Part shown: positions 44,820 to 53,507 of the stretch, one piece after another | How the letters are laid out: the number at the start of each line of letters is the position of its first letter | Position numbering within the stretch: position 1 is the first letter of the stretch | Assembly (NCBI RefSeq): GCF_004919685.1 | Contig: NZ_SMYZ01000044.1 | Span: 21,532 to 85,531, forward strand | DNA from: Mesorhizobium norvegicum | GTDB taxonomy: Bacteria; Pseudomonadota; Alphaproteobacteria; Rhizobiales; Rhizobiaceae | Reading direction: 5' to 3' | DNA: 64,000 nt | Translations under genes and position numbers: made by a program | Notes under the pieces: generated by a model | Told to the model about the DNA's origin: nothing | Database searches by the model: none | What the model saw: the letters and a program-made list of their open reading frames with translations, nothing else

Positions 44820-45250
44820 ATCAACCTCAGGCTGGACGAGGCCGGCCGCTTGCTCGGCGCCTGGGAGCGTAGGTTCTCCCTGCGCGCCTGATCGTGGTCG
44901 GTGGTGGCGTTCTAGACCTCCCGGAAGAGCGACAGATTTCCCGGCGAATGTCCTAAGGTCTGAAAGGCTTGTCGGGTAGACCAGATCGACCTTTAGCCGA
45001 TTTACTACTCAATAATGGTAATGGCGACGATGTCCGCGAAGCTGTTATGTTTCCGGCTGACCGGTGACGGGATCGGTCGGTTGGGCGGAACAAAGCGATT
45101 GGGACTTGCCGGATGGCAGGGGGCGAACCCTTACATTTCATGCGGTTGAGCGCGCTTGACAGCTAACTGGCCGAACTATTTTGAAGCCATTCAGCCAACC
45201 AGCCAACGCTGGAGGGGGTGAGTTGTGCTGCTGATCGCAAGGATTCGGAA
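44820..45250. other. Upstream region of the exopolysaccharide operon
   Basis: A 431-base gap with no gene seen. A TTGACA at 45156-45161 and TATTTT at 45177-45182 with a short 15-base spacer could be a weak promoter for the wzc-type gene. No clear operator was found. Confidence 0.3.
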
Positions 45251-47347
45251 ATGGCAAGTCCAACTGACAATCCGCTCATAAACCGAGAGTTTCTACCGCT
45301 CGACGTCAGGGAGATCCTTGATTTCTTCCTCCGTCGATGGAAGTTGGTGTTCAGCATTGCAGCGATTACCTTCTGTTTATTTGTTAGTGCCGCCTATGTA
45401 ATTCCTCCATCGTACACGGGCGTTGCACAAATATTGCTGGATGCCCCGATCGACTATATGACTCCGCAAGATTATTCCAATTCTGACTTTGCCGACAATC
45501 CAACATTTATCGAAAGCCAGATCGCAGTCCTGAGATCCGCTTCACTTCTTCAGCAGGTGGTTGACAGCGAAAAGCTGACGGAAGACCCTGAGATCGGGCC
45601 GGCAGCGTTGGCATGGCTCCAGGGCTCGCTGGGAGTTTCGCGCGTCGGGCTTGGGAACGTCATTCAAATCGATACAAGCATGTACGACCCTGCGAAAGCA
45701 GCATCGCTGGCAAATGCGATTGCCCAAGCGTATCTCGCTGATCGAGTCAAATCCCGTTACGAAGGAGTCCAGAAGGCCTCCACATGGCTCAGCGATCGCG
45801 CCGCGTATCTGCGGGCAGAACTCAGTCGTTCTGAACAAGTTGTCCAGAAGTTTCGTATCGATCACAACTTGTTGGCGACGGCCGCGGGCAGCTTGACTGA
45901 CCAGCAGCTGTCCGAATTGAATATCGCGTTAATCAACGCGCGCGCCGAATTGTCGGAGAAACGGGCACAATACCAACAAGTTGACAAGTTGCAGGCTAGT
46001 GGAGGCGACATCCAGTCGATGCCTGGCGCGTTGCAATCCGTTGTGGTCAGCGCCCTTCGGGCTCAGTTGTCTCTGGTCAGTCGGCGGGAAGCCGATCTTA
46101 AATTGAAGTATGGCGAACGGCATCCGGATGTCATGACGGCTCAGGCCGAGCGCCGCGACATCGAGGGACAGATCGCCGCTGAAGTCCAGCGTCTCACCGG
46201 CAATCTGAAGAATGAAGTGGACGCCGCCGAAGCCAGGGAAGCCTCTCTCGCTCGGGCCATGGACTCGGTATCCAACCGGTCCGAAATCGAAGGTCAGGTT
46301 GGCGTCCAGTTGCGCGACCTGGAGAGGATCGCCGCCGCGAACAAGGAACTCTTCGAGACCTTCCTGTCACGCGCGAAGCTCACCGAGGAGAAGTCCACCC
46401 TCCTCAACAGCGGCGTACGGGTGATCACCAATGCCAGTGTTCCGGTCTCGCCAAGCTTCCCGAACAGGCCTCTTTTTGCTGCCCTGGGACTTGTCCTCGG
46501 CATCTTCGTCGGGGGCGCCGGCGCCGTTCTTCGTGAACTTTTCGCTTCCGGCTTCATGGCAAAGAAGCAGATAGAGGACGAGCTGGCCGTTCCGGTTCTT
46601 GCGTCCATGCCAAGAATGCCGGGCTGGTCGAGAGACGCCCAGTCCCAAGCCCAACCTGTGGCCTATCTCGAACGCAGACCACTCTCCAGGTATAGCGAAG
46701 CCGTGCGGCGGCTCCGCCTGGGTATCGAGGCAACACCGGACCTGATCCGTTCGCCGCGCCTCATACTGGTGACATCGGCGATGCCCGGCGAAGGAAAGAC
46801 AACCCTGGTATTGAGCCTGGCTTGCTCCGCCGCGGCCGACGGCGAACGGGTTCTGGTCGTCGATGCGGACTTGCGGCTTTCTGCTGCCACGGCTTTCTTC
46901 GGCATGGCGGATAAGGTCGGGTTGGTCGACGTTCTGACTTTACCGATGAGGGCTGCAAACGCAATTCATCGGGACGAACGCTCGGGGATTTCCCTCCTCC
47001 CTGCCGGCGCAAGGACCCGGAACCCGCCTGCCCTTCTTGCTTCCGCGCGAATGCGCTCGGTCCTCGACGAGCTTCGCGGGAGATTCGACACGGTGATCAT
47101 TGACGCACCACCTGTTGGACCTGCGGCCGATGCCTCGATCCTAGCGAGGTATGTCGACAAAGTTCTCTTTGTCGTGAAGTGGCGTGAAACCTCGCGCGAG
47201 GCCGTTGCCGAAGGAATTCGCCATCTTGGCGGCCGGTCCAAGATTGCCGGCATCGCCCTGACAATGGTGGACGAACCAAAGCTGCCAAAATATGGCCGCT
47301 ACACGTCCTTGGAAAGTAGTGTTTCTGACAGTTACTATCTCAACTAG
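45251..47347 (+). CDS. Wzc/ExoP-type polysaccharide co-polymerase and tyrosine kinase
   Basis: About 698 residues. A Wzz domain with a first membrane helix near 30-50 and a second near 410-430 (LFAALGLVLGIFVGGAGAVL) encloses a long periplasmic coiled coil. The cytoplasmic BY-kinase has Walker A MPGEGKTTL, A' VLVVDADLRL and B TVIIDAPPVGP. A tyrosine-bearing tail (KYGRYTSLESSVSDSYYLN) closes it. It controls chain length and export in Wzy-type systems. ATG 45251 with AAGGA seven bases upstream is preferred to GTG 45218. First gene of the locus. Confidence 0.92.
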   Translation: MASPTDNPLINREFLPLDVREILDFFLRRWKLVFSIAAITFCLFVSAAYVIPPSYTGVAQILLDAPIDYMTPQDYSNSDFADNPTFIESQIAVLRSASLLQQVVDSEKLTEDPEIGPAALAWLQGSLGVSRVGLGNVIQIDTSMYDPAKAASLANAIAQAYLADRVKSRYEGVQKASTWLSDRAAYLRAELSRSEQVVQKFRIDHNLLATAAGSLTDQQLSELNIALINARAELSEKRAQYQQVDKLQASGGDIQSMPGALQSVVVSALRAQLSLVSRREADLKLKYGERHPDVMTAQAERRDIEGQIAAEVQRLTGNLKNEVDAAEAREASLARAMDSVSNRSEIEGQVGVQLRDLERIAAANKELFETFLSRAKLTEEKSTLLNSGVRVITNASVPVSPSFPNRPLFAALGLVLGIFVGGAGAVLRELFASGFMAKKQIEDELAVPVLASMPRMPGWSRDAQSQAQPVAYLERRPLSRYSEAVRRLRLGIEATPDLIRSPRLILVTSAMPGEGKTTLVLSLACSAAADGERVLVVDADLRLSAATAFFGMADKVGLVDVLTLPMRAANAIHRDERSGISLLPAGARTRNPPALLASARMRSVLDELRGRFDTVIIDAPPVGPAADASILARYVDKVLFVVKWRETSREAVAEGIRHLGGRSKIAGIALTMVDEPKLPKYGRYTSLESSVSDSYYLN

Positions 47348-47362
47348 AGAAAATATTTCGCC

Positions 47363-47926
47363 ATGCTGCACGCTGACTTATCTCATAGTCGCTCTCAAGA
47401 GCCGGTAGGAAAAATTCACGACGGGGATTCCGCGCGTTGGTGCGTGGTCCAGACGCACCAACATTCCGAGAGCTTGGCGGAGAGGCACCTGTTGTCGCAA
47501 AACTTCCAAACCTATCTGCCCAAGCGAAGACGAACCGTTCGCCACGCTCGCATTGTCAGAACCGTCTCCAGTGCGTATTTCGACTGCTATCTGTTCGTCT
47601 CGCTGGCTGTTCATCAGCAGAGCTGGTACCCCATCAACTCGACCGTCGGCGTCCGGAAACTCGTCATGAGCAAAGGAATGCCGACACCGGCGCCATATGG
47701 TGTGATTGAGTCTTTAATCTCAGCAACCGATGACGACGGTATTTTGCACCCCGACATTCTATTGAGGCCAGGCCAAAGAGTTAGGATCATAGACGGACCG
47801 TTCTTGGACCAGCTTGGCGTTCTTGATCATGTCGGAAGTGCTGGAGCAGTCAGAATTCTCCTCGATATTATGAACCGGTCGATTCCAATTACGATCGACC
47901 GGGATAAACTTTCAGCAATTTCTTGA
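47363..47926 (+). CDS. NusG-family antitermination protein (RfaH-like paralogue)
   Basis: A 187-residue NusG N-terminal (NGN) protein: WCVVQTHQHSESLAERHL near residue 27, FDCYLFVSLAVHQQSW, then a C-terminal KOW domain (LLRPGQRVRIIDGPFLDQLGVL). Specialised NusG paralogues such as RfaH and LoaP let polymerase read through long polysaccharide operons. Its place as second gene, 15 bases after the Wzc-type gene, fits that role. No ops-like element was identified. Confidence 0.88.
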   Translation: MLHADLSHSRSQEPVGKIHDGDSARWCVVQTHQHSESLAERHLLSQNFQTYLPKRRRTVRHARIVRTVSSAYFDCYLFVSLAVHQQSWYPINSTVGVRKLVMSKGMPTPAPYGVIESLISATDDDGILHPDILLRPGQRVRIIDGPFLDQLGVLDHVGSAGAVRILLDIMNRSIPITIDRDKLSAIS

Positions 47927-48074
47927 AGTCTATACGTTAGTTTTCACCTAACAATTTTGCGCGGAAGATGCCGAGACCATCGGGCAAGGAGGGACGAATT
48001 GGCACCCAATTCACCCTCGATGCGGCAGCTTGCAAAAGCCGACATCCCAGCCTTCAGGCCGGCATTGACATTGG

Positions 48075-49931
48075 ATGCACGTCCCACCAGTCAGCCGCCA
48101 ATGGATGGATATGGCGCCAATTCGACGACTTTCCGGCGACGATGAGCGATTGACTCTCGACGCGATCAACTGGGGAAACCCCTTGCAACCTTCACGGAAA
48201 TCCAAACCCGGAAGCCACCGTCCCGCGGACCTTGGAGCGTCTCGGGATGGCCTGCAGCCGCAACAGTATCGTCGCTGGGCTCCAGAGGCCAAGGCAAGCA
48301 TGCTGACCGAAACGTTGACGCCGGGGGCGAGTGTTCCAGCGCCAGCCAGGGTGGTTGGCACAAGCCCGTCGGGCAGCAAAGCAGATGCAGGTCTTACACA
48401 AACCGACGGAAGCGCCCCCTTCCTGCCCCTCGAGACGGTGCCGTCCCTGCCGATCGCCACAGAATTGTTTCGAGCATTCAATGAGAGCGGTCTGAAGTAC
48501 GGAATAATTCAGGATCTCGCATCCCTGCAATATGGACTTGCGGGCCGAGACGATCTGGATGTCCTTCTGGACAAACACGACTACCCAGCCTTCTGCTCGA
48601 TCGTGAGCAAGCTGCACGGCTGTCGCAGCGTGAGCCTGTCTTGCTACGACAATGTCTGCGCCGGCCGAGAGGACTGGTTCCTGCCCGACTTTTCGCATGG
48701 CCGCTATCTCCATCTCGACATGCATATCGGGGTCCGGGTCGGCTGGGAGTTTCGCAAGCGCTATCCGGTATTCGATCATGCGGCGATTACACGATGGGAG
48801 TCGATTTGCGTGGACGGCGTATCGATCCCGGTCGTCTCTCCCGAAGACGAGATTCGGATAGCAATTGCTCGCTTCGCCTTTCGGGCCTGGGCACTGCCTT
48901 GGAGACAATGGATCAGTATCGGGGACGGTTGGAAGGACCAATTTGCACGCCTGCCATTTCCGTCAGGCGAGCAAGGCTTGCACGTCGTGGAATACACGCT
49001 TGGCGGCGGGAGAATCGCGACCTGCAGGTTCCTGCAAAGCACCGACAGGTTGGTTGCCCACCGTGGAGATCTTTCCAGGCTGCGGCGTTCGATCCGGGAA
49101 ATGTGTGGTTACACGGGACGTTACGGAGTAGCCGATGCCGTCGTCCATCTGGTCCGCAAGACCTCCTATCTCGCCTTGAGGTGCCTTCACCGCTGGATGC
49201 CCGGCGGGTTTCCACCAAAGAGACGGCCTTCGGCTGGTGGATTTGTGGTGGCGCTCGTAGGTCCTGATGGCATGGGGAAGAGCACTCAGGCTGATCGGCT
49301 GACACAGATATTTCGATGGAAATTTGGGTGTGCGCAAGCATATGTCGGAACCGGCGACGGCAATGGGTGGTGGCTTCGCAAGGCGTTACAGAGTCTGGTT
49401 TTTCCCTATAGACGCCGCCTGATGTCCTTGGCCCAGCAAGGTGGCAACAATTCCACTAGCCGAAATTGGTCGAAGGGAGGAGTTGCTGCTGCGGCGTTGG
49501 CATTGTGGGCAGTTTTGATCGCGTTTGAGCGATACGCTGTCGTGAAACGTGCACATCGATGGGCGACGCGCGGCCTGATCGTCATTTGCGACAGGTGGCC
49601 GCAAGCGCTCGGCAGGGGATATCTGGACGGGCCAACCATCCCACCACACCTGTTCAGCATCCCAGGCTTGTCAGCTCTCGCCCGGCTGGAGCAGAGCCTC
49701 TATCAGAAGATGGCAGAATGCCGGCCACACCTCACTTTGCACCTGGTTTCAGATTTTGCCGTCTCCGAGCAGCGAAAGCCGGGAGAAATCAAGAAGGAAG
49801 CGTTCGATGCGCGGCTATCGCTGATGGCGGAACTGCGAGCCAAGGACAAGAACATCCAAACCATTGACGCGAGCGCCGGCATAGAGGCGGTCGGGCGGGA
49901 ACTTTTTAGGCATATCTGGCTGAATTTGTAG
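48075..49931 (+). CDS. Nucleotidyltransferase-like domain fused to a thymidylate kinase-like P-loop domain
   Basis: The middle part (about residues 125-300 of the longest frame) looks like a nucleotidyltransferase-fold domain (YGLAGRDDLDVLLDKHDY, VVSPEDEIRIAIARF). The C-terminal 230 residues are a P-loop kinase with VVALVGPDGMGKSTQADRL and VICDRWPQALGRGYLDGP, like thymidylate kinases. Both fall in one uninterrupted frame. The first 75 residues look unstructured; ATG 48300, with AAGG upstream, may be the true start. Substrate unknown; position in the locus suggests a sugar or polyol phosphate step. Confidence 0.7.
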   Translation: MHVPPVSRQWMDMAPIRRLSGDDERLTLDAINWGNPLQPSRKSKPGSHRPADLGASRDGLQPQQYRRWAPEAKASMLTETLTPGASVPAPARVVGTSPSGSKADAGLTQTDGSAPFLPLETVPSLPIATELFRAFNESGLKYGIIQDLASLQYGLAGRDDLDVLLDKHDYPAFCSIVSKLHGCRSVSLSCYDNVCAGREDWFLPDFSHGRYLHLDMHIGVRVGWEFRKRYPVFDHAAITRWESICVDGVSIPVVSPEDEIRIAIARFAFRAWALPWRQWISIGDGWKDQFARLPFPSGEQGLHVVEYTLGGGRIATCRFLQSTDRLVAHRGDLSRLRRSIREMCGYTGRYGVADAVVHLVRKTSYLALRCLHRWMPGGFPPKRRPSAGGFVVALVGPDGMGKSTQADRLTQIFRWKFGCAQAYVGTGDGNGWWLRKALQSLVFPYRRRLMSLAQQGGNNSTSRNWSKGGVAAAALALWAVLIAFERYAVVKRAHRWATRGLIVICDRWPQALGRGYLDGPTIPPHLFSIPGLSALARLEQSLYQKMAECRPHLTLHLVSDFAVSEQRKPGEIKKEAFDARLSLMAELRAKDKNIQTIDASAGIEAVGRELFRHIWLNL

Positions 49932-50192
49932 AGGCAGAGCGGGCGGCTCATCGGCCAGGGATCCATCCCCAACAGACCCTGACGCACGGCCTTCCGCCAT
50001 CGCGAATCGACAGGTGTTCCCTGCCAGGGGGAAAGGCCGCCGAACGCTCGCGCTCGATGGCGGCTCGCCGCTAGAGGCTGTCTCATCCCGGCATCGGCAT
50101 GGGGCTCCGACTCGAACGAGCCAATATGGCTCAGTCTCGGAAGAGCACCTGTTCCACCCGGCCCGCAGCGCCAAGCATTGAGGGAGGTTGCC

Positions 50193-50636
50193 ATGTCCGA
50201 CACCATACGCAGGACCGGCAGTTGCCTGTGCGGCGGCGTGCAGTTCTCGGTCCGCGGTCCGCCGCTCCGCATTGGTCTTTGCCATTGTAAGGATTGCCGC
50301 AAGGCCGGCGGCTCGGCCTATTCGGCCTTTGCCATCTGGCCGCGCGAGGCCTTCGAGAAGACGGGCCTCGTCAGCTCCTATGGCACGCGCAGCTTCTGCC
50401 GGACCTGCGGCGGCCGCGTCGCCTGGGTCGACGACAACGAGGCTGAGGTGATGATCGGCAGCCTCGACGTCGCGCCGACCGACCTCGTACCCGAATATGA
50501 ATTGTGGACCTCAAGACGCGAAACCTGGCTGCATGCCTTGCCCGGCACCGAACAGTTCGAGCGCGACCGGCCAGCGGCGAACAGCGCAGAAGTGCCGGCG
50601 CCGAGGTCGCTGTCGGACGTCGATGCGGTCGCGTGA
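50193..50636 (+). CDS. GFA-family (glutathione-dependent formaldehyde-activating type) protein
   Basis: A 147-residue zinc protein with the paired cysteine motifs of the family: GSCLCGGVQF, LCHCKDCRKAGGSAY and SFCRTCGGRVAW. ATG 50193 has GGAGG six bases upstream. Members are often annotated as glutathione-dependent formaldehyde-activating, but many have unknown functions. It breaks the run of polysaccharide genes, with 261 unassigned bases before it, and may be a later insertion. Confidence 0.85.
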   Translation: MSDTIRRTGSCLCGGVQFSVRGPPLRIGLCHCKDCRKAGGSAYSAFAIWPREAFEKTGLVSSYGTRSFCRTCGGRVAWVDDNEAEVMIGSLDVAPTDLVPEYELWTSRRETWLHALPGTEQFERDRPAANSAEVPAPRSLSDVDAVA

Positions 50637-50705
50637 AATTTGATTTTGCGCTCGCCCTTTCACCCGGATGCGCCCCGGATTTCATGTCCCCTGAGGTATA
50701 AGCAA

Positions 50706-51926
50706 ATGAAGATCGTTCATGTGCTCACCAGACTGCTTCGGGCAGGTTCCGAAGAGAACACATTGGCCTGCTGTCTAGCTCAGGCGCGGCACGGCCACGA
50801 CGTGCTTTTGGTTCACGGCGAGGAGTACGACCCGAGTTTGCGGGCGTCCGTTGCCCAAGCCGTTCGGGTAGTGACCCTGGAAAAACTCATCAATTCGATT
50901 TCACCATCCCGTGACATTTCTGCGTTCGGGCAACTCACTCGCCTTATGCGCGATTGGCGGCCTGACATCGTGCACACACATCAAAGCAAAGCCGGCATCG
51001 TCGGCCGCCTTGCCGCCAAGGAAGCCAATATCCCTTGCATCATACATGGCGTGCACATTTTGCCTTTCGTCCATGTGGGCAACGCGCGGAGGCTGATATT
51101 TCTGGGTGCCGAACGCCTGGCCGCGAAGTTCACACGCGCTTTCATCGATGTCAGCCAGGCTATGCGCGACATTTGCATCGCCAATCATCTGGGCAGTCCC
51201 GATCAGCACCATGTCGTTCACTCCGGCTTCGATCTGGCACGCTTCGCGAACGCGCAATGGCCGCAAGAACCGCATCTGCTCCTGGGGACGGCTGTCGGAG
51301 AGCCAAAGCCACCGGTGGTCCTGATGCTGGCTGCACTGGAACCGAGAAAACGCCATGTCGAGTTCATTGAATCATTCGGGCAAGTCGTCGACCGAATTCC
51401 GAACGTGCGACTGCTGCTGGCCGGTGAAGGGCCAGCGCGATCCGCCGTTGAATCGGCCATTGAACGATCCCCGTTCGCAAACAACGTTCGTATGATCGGC
51501 TACCATTGCGAGCCTGAACGACTGATCAGCCTGGCGGATGTATGTGTGCTGACGTCGATGCGAGAAGGATTGCCTCGGGTCATGATGCAGTATCTGGCGG
51601 GTGGTCGAGCCAGTGTGGTCTCGCACTTGCCGGGAGTGGAAGAGGTTGTGAAGCATGGCGTGAATGGAATTGTAACGCCAGCGGACGACGTGGGCGCCGC
51701 AGCGGCGGCGGTCGCCGATCTTCTCCAAAATGAGCACTGCCGCGCTCGACTGGCTGACAGTGCGAAACTCACCGACCTTTCATCCTGGGGACTGGATTCC
51801 ATGTGCGACAGGGTCGAGCTGATTTATCAATCCGTCCTGGAGTCAGCCCTTTCGGCCGCAAGGCCAAACGACGCACGAATTCGCGACCGCCTCGTAAAGC
51901 AAACCTCAGGGCTGCACGGATTTTGA
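50706..51926 (+). CDS. Glycosyltransferase family 4 protein
   Basis: A 406-residue GT-B enzyme. The N-terminal domain begins MKIVHVLTRLLRAGSEENT and has RPDIVHTHQSKAGIVGRLAA. The C-terminal domain has LMLAALEPRKRHVEF, LLLAGEGPAR and the donor-site segment SMREGLPRVMMQYLAGG. It should add one sugar to the lipid-linked repeat unit; donor and acceptor are not readable. ATG 50706 gives the conserved start; the longer frame to 50640 does not. Confidence 0.9.
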   Translation: MKIVHVLTRLLRAGSEENTLACCLAQARHGHDVLLVHGEEYDPSLRASVAQAVRVVTLEKLINSISPSRDISAFGQLTRLMRDWRPDIVHTHQSKAGIVGRLAAKEANIPCIIHGVHILPFVHVGNARRLIFLGAERLAAKFTRAFIDVSQAMRDICIANHLGSPDQHHVVHSGFDLARFANAQWPQEPHLLLGTAVGEPKPPVVLMLAALEPRKRHVEFIESFGQVVDRIPNVRLLLAGEGPARSAVESAIERSPFANNVRMIGYHCEPERLISLADVCVLTSMREGLPRVMMQYLAGGRASVVSHLPGVEEVVKHGVNGIVTPADDVGAAAAAVADLLQNEHCRARLADSAKLTDLSSWGLDSMCDRVELIYQSVLESALSAARPNDARIRDRLVKQTSGLHGF

Positions 51927-52056
51927 TCCCTTTTGCTGCTTCGAAGGAGCACGAATTTCCAAGGCTTACTTCTCGAACTGAACGAATACCCTGCTGTCAC
52001 GCTCCGACAAATGGCGATTGGAGCTGACGGCAGGCAAGACAACCGGAGTACCGACG

Positions 52057-53430
52057 ATGTGTATGCGTGCCGATCAGCAATTTCTTTCCAAGCCTTTGCG
52101 AATGAAGAATTGGGGCCGACGACTATTTCTCGGATACGAACCCGCGGCTGGCCGCGTGCTCGCATTGATCGGTGGCCTTGCCATTGCCTTTGTTCTGCTC
52201 ACCGCGGATGCATCCCGCGCGGATGGATATACATTCGACACCGGTGACACCCTGCGGGTATCCGTGATTGGCGAGGTATCCTATCCGCTGGAAGTCGTGG
52301 TCGATGATCGAGGCTCGATATCACTTCCCATGTTGGGTGATATCCAAGCGCGCGGCCTCACCAGCGTTGCCCTTTCGCAGGCCATTCAGCGTGCATTTCA
52401 GCAGCAGAAGCTCATCCTCGAGCCCTTCGTGAAAGTGGAGATCGGCCAGTACCGGCCATTCTTTATTTCCGGAACGGTGGCTCATCCCGGATCGTACCCG
52501 TTTCAACCCGGAATTACTGTTCGCCATGCACTCGCCATAGCAGGCGGCTTCCGGGCTACCGCCGCGGGAAACACGGAGCCGGCCCTGCAAATAGCTGATC
52601 TCCGCAGCGCGCGCGCAGGTCTGGCGATCGAAGAATATCGTTTGAAGGTCCGGCTCGCCCGGCTCCAGGCCGAAAGCCGACAGGATAAGTCCTTCGTTGC
52701 TCCGCCGGATCCGCCAGTCGAGTTTGGCGGACACTTGATTGCCGAGATCGTCGCGTCCGAACAAGCGCAGTTGGACGCCCGGCTTGCCGCGTATCGGGAC
52801 GACATTTCCTACCTCGATGTCTCATTGGATCAGGCCCGGAAGGAAGCAGATATGGTCGCCGCCGCGCGAAAAGAACGGGAAAAGACCGCGAACATTCAAC
52901 TCGAGGAACTGCAATCTGCCCGATCACTGCGGGAAAAAGGTCTGATAACCAACTCGACTGTCATGACGGCGGAGAGAGCCCATACCAGCTATCGCGCCGA
53001 ACTTGCTCAGACCGAGCTGCAGCAGGAACAAGCGCAGCAGGCGATGCTGAATTCGGAGAGTGAGCTGAGAAAAAAGAAGCAGGGTTATGAGATGGACTTG
53101 ATCTCGCAGACCCAGGATACGCAGGTCGAACTGGGGAAAATTCAAAGTCAGATAAGGTACGTTGCCGACAAGCTTCTCTTTATCTTCACATATGGCGAGC
53201 AGAGGACCTTCGACGACTTGCAAGGCTCTGTGAAGATTTCGATTTTCAGGCGTGACCAGAAAGTCGCCCACGACATCGTCGCCGATGAAAATACGGAAGT
53301 CAGGGCTGGCGATGTCATCGAGGTTTCGATTGTGGCCAACAAAGGGTTCTACGCACCCGACACTTCCGGAACAATGGCGGCCCCAAAGGCGGAAGGCTCG
53401 GCCCTCCAGCCGAGTATTCTCGGCCAATAG
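52057..53430 (+). CDS. Wza/ExoF-type polysaccharide export protein
   Basis: About 457 residues. An N-terminal hydrophobic export segment (LALIGGLAIAFVLLTADASRA) precedes the poly_export domain (TFDTGDTLRVSVIGEVSYPL, LPMLGDIQARGL) and an SLBB domain (RPFFISGTVAHPGSYPFQPG). A long coiled coil (about 190-370) and a final beta domain follow, as in rhizobial ExoF. No lipobox cysteine is seen. ATG 52057 has GGAG upstream. It forms the periplasmic/outer membrane exit of the polysaccharide. Confidence 0.88.
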   Translation: MCMRADQQFLSKPLRMKNWGRRLFLGYEPAAGRVLALIGGLAIAFVLLTADASRADGYTFDTGDTLRVSVIGEVSYPLEVVVDDRGSISLPMLGDIQARGLTSVALSQAIQRAFQQQKLILEPFVKVEIGQYRPFFISGTVAHPGSYPFQPGITVRHALAIAGGFRATAAGNTEPALQIADLRSARAGLAIEEYRLKVRLARLQAESRQDKSFVAPPDPPVEFGGHLIAEIVASEQAQLDARLAAYRDDISYLDVSLDQARKEADMVAAARKEREKTANIQLEELQSARSLREKGLITNSTVMTAERAHTSYRAELAQTELQQEQAQQAMLNSESELRKKKQGYEMDLISQTQDTQVELGKIQSQIRYVADKLLFIFTYGEQRTFDDLQGSVKISIFRRDQKVAHDIVADENTEVRAGDVIEVSIVANKGFYAPDTSGTMAAPKAEGSALQPSILGQ

Positions 53431-53507
53431 CACGAACACATGCCCGCTTACTCGAGCACGGTTTTGCTTCAGGCCCGCGGTCTCGCAACGCTTTCATCTT
53501 CGGAACC

